Positions 62,401-64,000 of a stretch of DNA of 64,000 nucleotides are shown here, piece by piece; the stretch's first letter is position 1, and every line of letters starts with the position of its first letter. Source of the stretch: Paenibacillus pectinilyticus (GTDB taxonomy: Bacteria > Bacillota > Bacilli > Paenibacillales > NBRC-103111); NCBI RefSeq assembly GCF_001700435.1, contig NZ_LYPC01000027.1, forward strand, positions 62,380 through 126,379, in the 5' to 3' direction. The position numbers and the translations under genes were made by a program. A model generated the notes under the pieces. It saw only the letters and a program-made list of their open reading frames with translations, made no database searches and was not told the origin of the DNA.

Positions 62401-62450
62401 AAGCACAATGCTGTATTTATCTAATAAGTACAGTATAGTGCTTTTTTTTC
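62401..62450 (+). terminator. Terminator of the SLH protein gene
   Basis: An AAGCAC...CTGTA/TACAG...GTGCTT stem with two mismatches is followed by eight T. Confidence 0.85.
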
Positions 62451-62643
62451 TGTTGAAATTGTTGAAAAACACCTTATTTCGATGAAATGTATATTTTTTA
62501 GAGAACCACATATCTAATTGTCGAAGGAAGTTATGTTTTTTTCTGTTTTCATATTTTTATGATCTAGTAAGGTGAAGATGTGGGTAGAGGCACTGTCCAT
62601 CAAGATGATTAAATTTATAAAATGTTATTGAAGGAGATGTAAC

Positions 62644-64000
62644 ATGGCTACATTCACGATTGAAGGAAAACAGTTTATGTATAACGGAAACCCCATTCGA
62701 ATTCTGTCGGGAGCCATGCACTACTTCCGCATTGTGCCTGAATATTGGAAGGACAGACTGTTGAAGCTAAAAGCTTGCGGGTTTAATACCGTTGAAACCT
62801 ATGTGGCATGGAATATGCATGAACCGAAAGAGGGTCAATATAACTTTCAGGGAATCGCAGATATTGAGCAGTTTATCCAGTTGGCTGGTGAAGTGGGGCT
62901 GCACGTGATTGTACGGCCGAGCCCGTATATTTGCGCGGAGTGGGAGTTTGGCGGGCTGCCTGCTTGGCTTCTCAAAGACCCGTCGATGCAGTTGCGTTGT
63001 TACGATCAGCCCTATTTATCTAAAATAGACGCTTATTTCGACGAGTTATTGCCAAGGCTCCAGCCGCTTTTATGTACAAATGGCGGACCTATTATAGCTA
63101 TGCAGATTGAGAATGAGTACGGAAGTTATGGCAACGACAAGGAATACCTGGCGTATGTAAGGCAAGCTATGATCAAGCGCGGTATGGACGTGCTTCTGTT
63201 CACCTCAGACGGCTATGACGACGCCAATCTTCAAGGAGGTACGCTCATCCCAGACGTTTTGGCGACAGTCAATTTCGGATCGCGTCCTGAAGAAGCATTT
63301 GACAAGTTACAGGAATATCAACCGGATAAGCCACTCGTATGTATGGAATATTGGAACGGTTGGTTCGACCATTGGGGAGATGAACACCACGTGAGAGGAT
63401 TTGACGATGTGGTGGACGTATTGGACCGCATGCTGCAAATGGGCGCATCCGTCAACTTCTATATGTTCCATGGGGGGACGAACTTCGGTTTCTATAATGG
63501 CGCCAATTACTTGGGGAAATATGAACCTACCGCGACTAGTTATGACTATCATGCGTTGTTAAGTGAATCTGGAGATATTACGGACAAATATATCGCAGTC
63601 CGCGAATTGATTTCCAAGTATGTAGATATGACAGGCTTAGAGCTTCCGCCTCCCATCCGAAAGAAGCATTACGGCAATATCCGTCTGACGGAAAAAGCGC
63701 GGTTATTTGAATCGCTTGATTCGTTATCCGCTCCGATCACAAGTAAATGTACGGCAACGATGGAGCAGTTGGATCAGGATTATGGTTTTATTCTATATTC
63801 GACACAGATATCAGGTCCAAGAGCGAAACATAAAATTGTGCTCCAGCACGTGCATGACCGTGCGCTCATTTTCCTTGATGGGGTCTATCAGGGTGTTGTT
63901 GAAAGAAATACACATGATCAGACACTCGAAATTAAAGTGAATGATATTCTGGCAGAAATCCCACCGGAAGGTGCGACTTTAAGCATTTTAGTGGAAAATA
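62644..64000 (+). CDS. GH35 beta-galactosidase (truncated by the window)
   Basis: Partial gene; the first 452 codons are inside the window and there is no stop before the edge. GH35 signature: GGPIIAMQIENEYGSYG gives the acid/base E158, and VCMEYWNGWFDHWG gives the nucleophile E235. The start MATFTIEGKQFMYNG and the strand KLKACGFNTVETYVAWNMHEP follow the family. There is no signal peptide, so the enzyme is cytoplasmic. AAGGAGATG precedes the ATG. Together with the arabinofuranosidase it suggests breakdown of arabinogalactan or similar pectic side chains. The last domain is cut off. Confidence 0.93.
   Translation, partial: MATFTIEGKQFMYNGNPIRILSGAMHYFRIVPEYWKDRLLKLKACGFNTVETYVAWNMHEPKEGQYNFQGIADIEQFIQLAGEVGLHVIVRPSPYICAEWEFGGLPAWLLKDPSMQLRCYDQPYLSKIDAYFDELLPRLQPLLCTNGGPIIAMQIENEYGSYGNDKEYLAYVRQAMIKRGMDVLLFTSDGYDDANLQGGTLIPDVLATVNFGSRPEEAFDKLQEYQPDKPLVCMEYWNGWFDHWGDEHHVRGFDDVVDVLDRMLQMGASVNFYMFHGGTNFGFYNGANYLGKYEPTATSYDYHALLSESGDITDKYIAVRELISKYVDMTGLELPPPIRKKHYGNIRLTEKARLFESLDSLSAPITSKCTATMEQLDQDYGFILYSTQISGPRAKHKIVLQHVHDRALIFLDGVYQGVVERNTHDQTLEIKVNDILAEIPPEGATLSILVEN

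Noticed and set aside
63707..63940. 77-codon plus-strand ORF at the right edge
   Set aside because: Shadow in another frame of the GH35 gene, which runs through to the window end.

Overview
The window looks like a chromosomal segment of a spore-forming Firmicute of the Paenibacillaceae, most likely Paenibacillus or a close relative. This is an inference from several signs. Ribosome binding sites are strong and AGGAGG-like. The order ytoI/ytpI/ytrI/ytrH/dnaE, then accD/accA/pyk/fxsA/ytvI/citZ/icd/mdh, then phoR/phoP resembles the Bacillus subtilis chromosome. There are three sporulation genes (ytrH, ytrI, ytvI), several LplB-type sugar ABC transporters controlled by membrane-bound AraC regulators, and an SLH-anchored surface protein. 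No rRNA, tRNA, CRISPR array, transposase or prophage gene was seen.

Layout. 1-24700 is a conserved core: a nitroreductase, the ytoI-ytpI-ytrI-ytrH-dnaE cluster, a PgpA-like phosphatase, accD-accA-pyk, a hotdog thioesterase, fxsA, ytvI, the convergent polyphosphate pair ppk/ppx, the TCA genes citZ-icd-mdh, a secreted GATase-like protein and a small membrane protein. Compared with B. subtilis, nrnA (ytqI) is missing from the ytr cluster and pfkA is missing between accA and pyk.

24700-36180 is an accessory, repeat-rich stretch. It has a degenerate low-complexity intergenic region with an inverted-repeat element and a hexanucleotide array, an HD-domain nucleotidase, and one sugar ABC locus (sensor-AraC regulator, permease, binding lipoprotein, permease, secreted carbohydrate-active protein). 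It ends with two back-to-back tandem arrays: 21 copies of a 52-bp purine-rich unit, then 4 copies of a 51-bp unit, each carrying a perfect dyad.

36200-45100 holds a polysaccharide deacetylase, class I fumarase, phoR-phoP (in that order, with in-phase PhoP boxes in front of phoP), a Gfo/Idh/MocA dehydrogenase, an AraC regulator and a phytanoyl-CoA-type dioxygenase.

45100-64000 is a plant-polysaccharide region: a GH51 arabinofuranosidase operon with its own GntR/LacI-type regulator, then a second sensor-AraC regulator facing SBP - permease - permease - SBP, a 1652-residue secreted beta-helix protein ending in cohesin-like, coiled and dockerin modules, a cohesin-like + triple-SLH surface protein, and a GH35 beta-galactosidase that runs off the right edge. 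The neighbourhood suggests a cell-surface system in which a secreted polysaccharide enzyme docks to an SLH-anchored cohesin, oligosaccharides enter through the ABC importer, and cytoplasmic glycosidases finish degradation. Neither ABC locus encodes an ATPase, so both probably rely on a shared MsmX-type ATPase elsewhere.
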